The notes beneath the pieces were generated by a model. It saw only the letters and a program-made list of their open reading frames with translations. It searched no databases and was not told the DNA's origin. Positions 63,378-64,000 of a stretch of DNA of 64,000 nucleotides are shown piece by piece. How positions within the stretch are numbered: the first letter of the stretch is position 1; each line of letters starts with the position of its first letter. The DNA comes from Stieleria marina. GTDB lineage: Bacteria > Planctomycetota > Planctomycetia > Pirellulales > Pirellulaceae. Location: assembly GCA_007741555.1 (NCBI GenBank), contig CP036526.1, positions 7,677,719 through 7,741,718 on the forward strand, given 5' to 3'. Made by a program: the position numbers and the translations under genes.

Positions 63378-63998
63378 TCAAGTTGCTCTGCCAGCCCCCA
63401 CTAATTTGGCCAGCGTCATCACGGCAGCATTCGGATTGCCCATCGTGATTCGCTGCAAGGCGGATGCATCGACGACGTGCAGATTGTCGGCTCCCGTTTT
63501 GATCCCCGCTGCGGTTCCCATCGGATGATACAGCGTCTGAGAAAATCGCTGCACTGATTTGGCAATTGCTTCGTCGCTCTGTCGCTTCGTACCCGGCAGT
63601 ATTTCACCGGTGATCAGATTGCCGTAGTGATCACTCGATGCGATCTGCCGAGCCAGTCGGACGCCGTCGATTGTCTTTTCCAAATCGTGTGGATGATCCA
63701 AGTAGTTTGGATGAATGCTGGGCGGCGCATGCGGATCAGCGGACGTGATCGTCAGCTGTCCACGCGATTGGGGCTGGGTCACGTTCACACCGATCGTCAG
63801 CGCGGGCGGTGCCTTGGGATTGGGGTACAGCAAATAGTGAGTCGGAGTAACGTGAATTTGAATGTGCCCGTCGTCGAACAAGCCGCCTGCTTCGGCAATG
63901 TTGGACACGATCGGTCCGTCGCCATCCTTTGTCCACAATTGGTCTTCTTCGTCGCTGAACGTGAACGGGAAAGCATGCTCTGGATTCACGCCAAAGAT
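63378..63998 (-). CDS. GMC oxidoreductase, C-terminal part only
   Basis: The frame is open to the right edge of the window (a GTG at 63989 is only an internal valine codon), so the N-terminal FAD-binding half is missing from view. The visible ~205 residues are the GMC C-terminal domain: SRGQLTITSADPHAPPSIHPNYLDHP, then LYHPMGTAAGI with the catalytic His and a final TMGNPNAAVMTLAKL. GMC enzymes oxidise alcohols, sugars or choline with FAD. It is convergent with the helicase gene, nine bases away. Confidence 0.93.
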   Translation of the reverse strand: MFGVNPEHAFPFTFSDEEDQLWTKDGDGPIVSNIAEAGGLFDDGHIQIHVTPTHYLLYPNPKAPPALTIGVNVTQPQSRGQLTITSADPHAPPSIHPNYLDHPHDLEKTIDGVRLARQIASSDHYGNLITGEILPGTKRQSDEAIAKSVQRFSQTLYHPMGTAAGIKTGADNLHVVDASALQRITMGNPNAAVMTLAKLVGAGRAT

Positions 63999-64000
63999 CA

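Overview
The window looks like chromosomal DNA of a planctomycete, most likely a marine Pirellulaceae member (Rhodopirellula-like). The clues are a DUF1559 pseudopilin with the FTLIELLVV start, a large surface protease with an N-terminal EPRLALSA motif resembling the planctomycete LEPR motif, many unique secreted proteins, an EF-hand secreted protein, a GYF_2 (DUF4339) membrane protein, a stand-alone LigD-type phosphoesterase domain and loosely organised biosynthetic genes. No tRNA, rRNA, CRISPR array, complete insertion sequence or phage gene was recognised.

Layout. 1-8.8 kb: the 3' part of a TPR-like gene that overlaps a LigD-PE-like gene, then three leftward genes for membrane or secreted proteins. 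9.2-15.9 kb: an HtrA/Deg protease, a six-EF-hand protein, a three-gene leftward secreted cassette (DUF1573-like, Cys/Gly-rich repeat protein, unknown) and a SASA-type esterase. 15.9-21.4 kb: leuD, leuC, a small conserved-looking ORF, glmS and a methyltransferase-like gene. 21.6-23.8 kb: a subtilase with C-terminal repeats. 23.8-32.5 kb: nutrient uptake, with a leftward TAXI-TRAP transporter and, on the opposite strand, DUF3311 + sodium:solute symporter + DUF2891 + an exported Ntn-hydrolase. 32.6-41.7 kb: DPFGG-repeat protein, S41 protease, PolB-like exonuclease, pepT, metallophosphoesterase, metK, and a vWA + TPR gene pair. 41.8-49 kb: GYF_2 protein, pseudopilin, lipoprotein, BCS1-like AAA ATPase and a 729-residue membrane-anchored coiled coil. 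49-54.3 kb: a decayed sigma-factor fragment beside tandem repeats, msrB, an FdhF/YdeP-type molybdoenzyme and an SLC13/RCK transporter. 54.3-64 kb: hrpA between two copies of a palindromic repeat, a DNA methyltransferase fused to a GIY-YIG domain, a GNAT, a DUF1294 protein, a UPF1-like helicase and the 3' end of a GMC oxidoreductase.

The strongest unusual items are these. The methyltransferase-GIY-YIG fusion keeps canonical motif spacing but has Gln where the catalytic Glu should be. The ~110-bp structured repeat flanks hrpA, and one copy supplies the stop codon of the upstream gene and the likely ribosome binding site of hrpA. The exported Ntn-hydrolase has its presumed catalytic Cys exactly at the predicted signal-peptidase site. 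A sigma-70 region 4 relic lies on the + strand near 49.3 kb. A repeat-encoded secreted cassette has a G10 tract in front of it.

No alignment, profile search or structure prediction was run. Family names rest on motifs read by eye.
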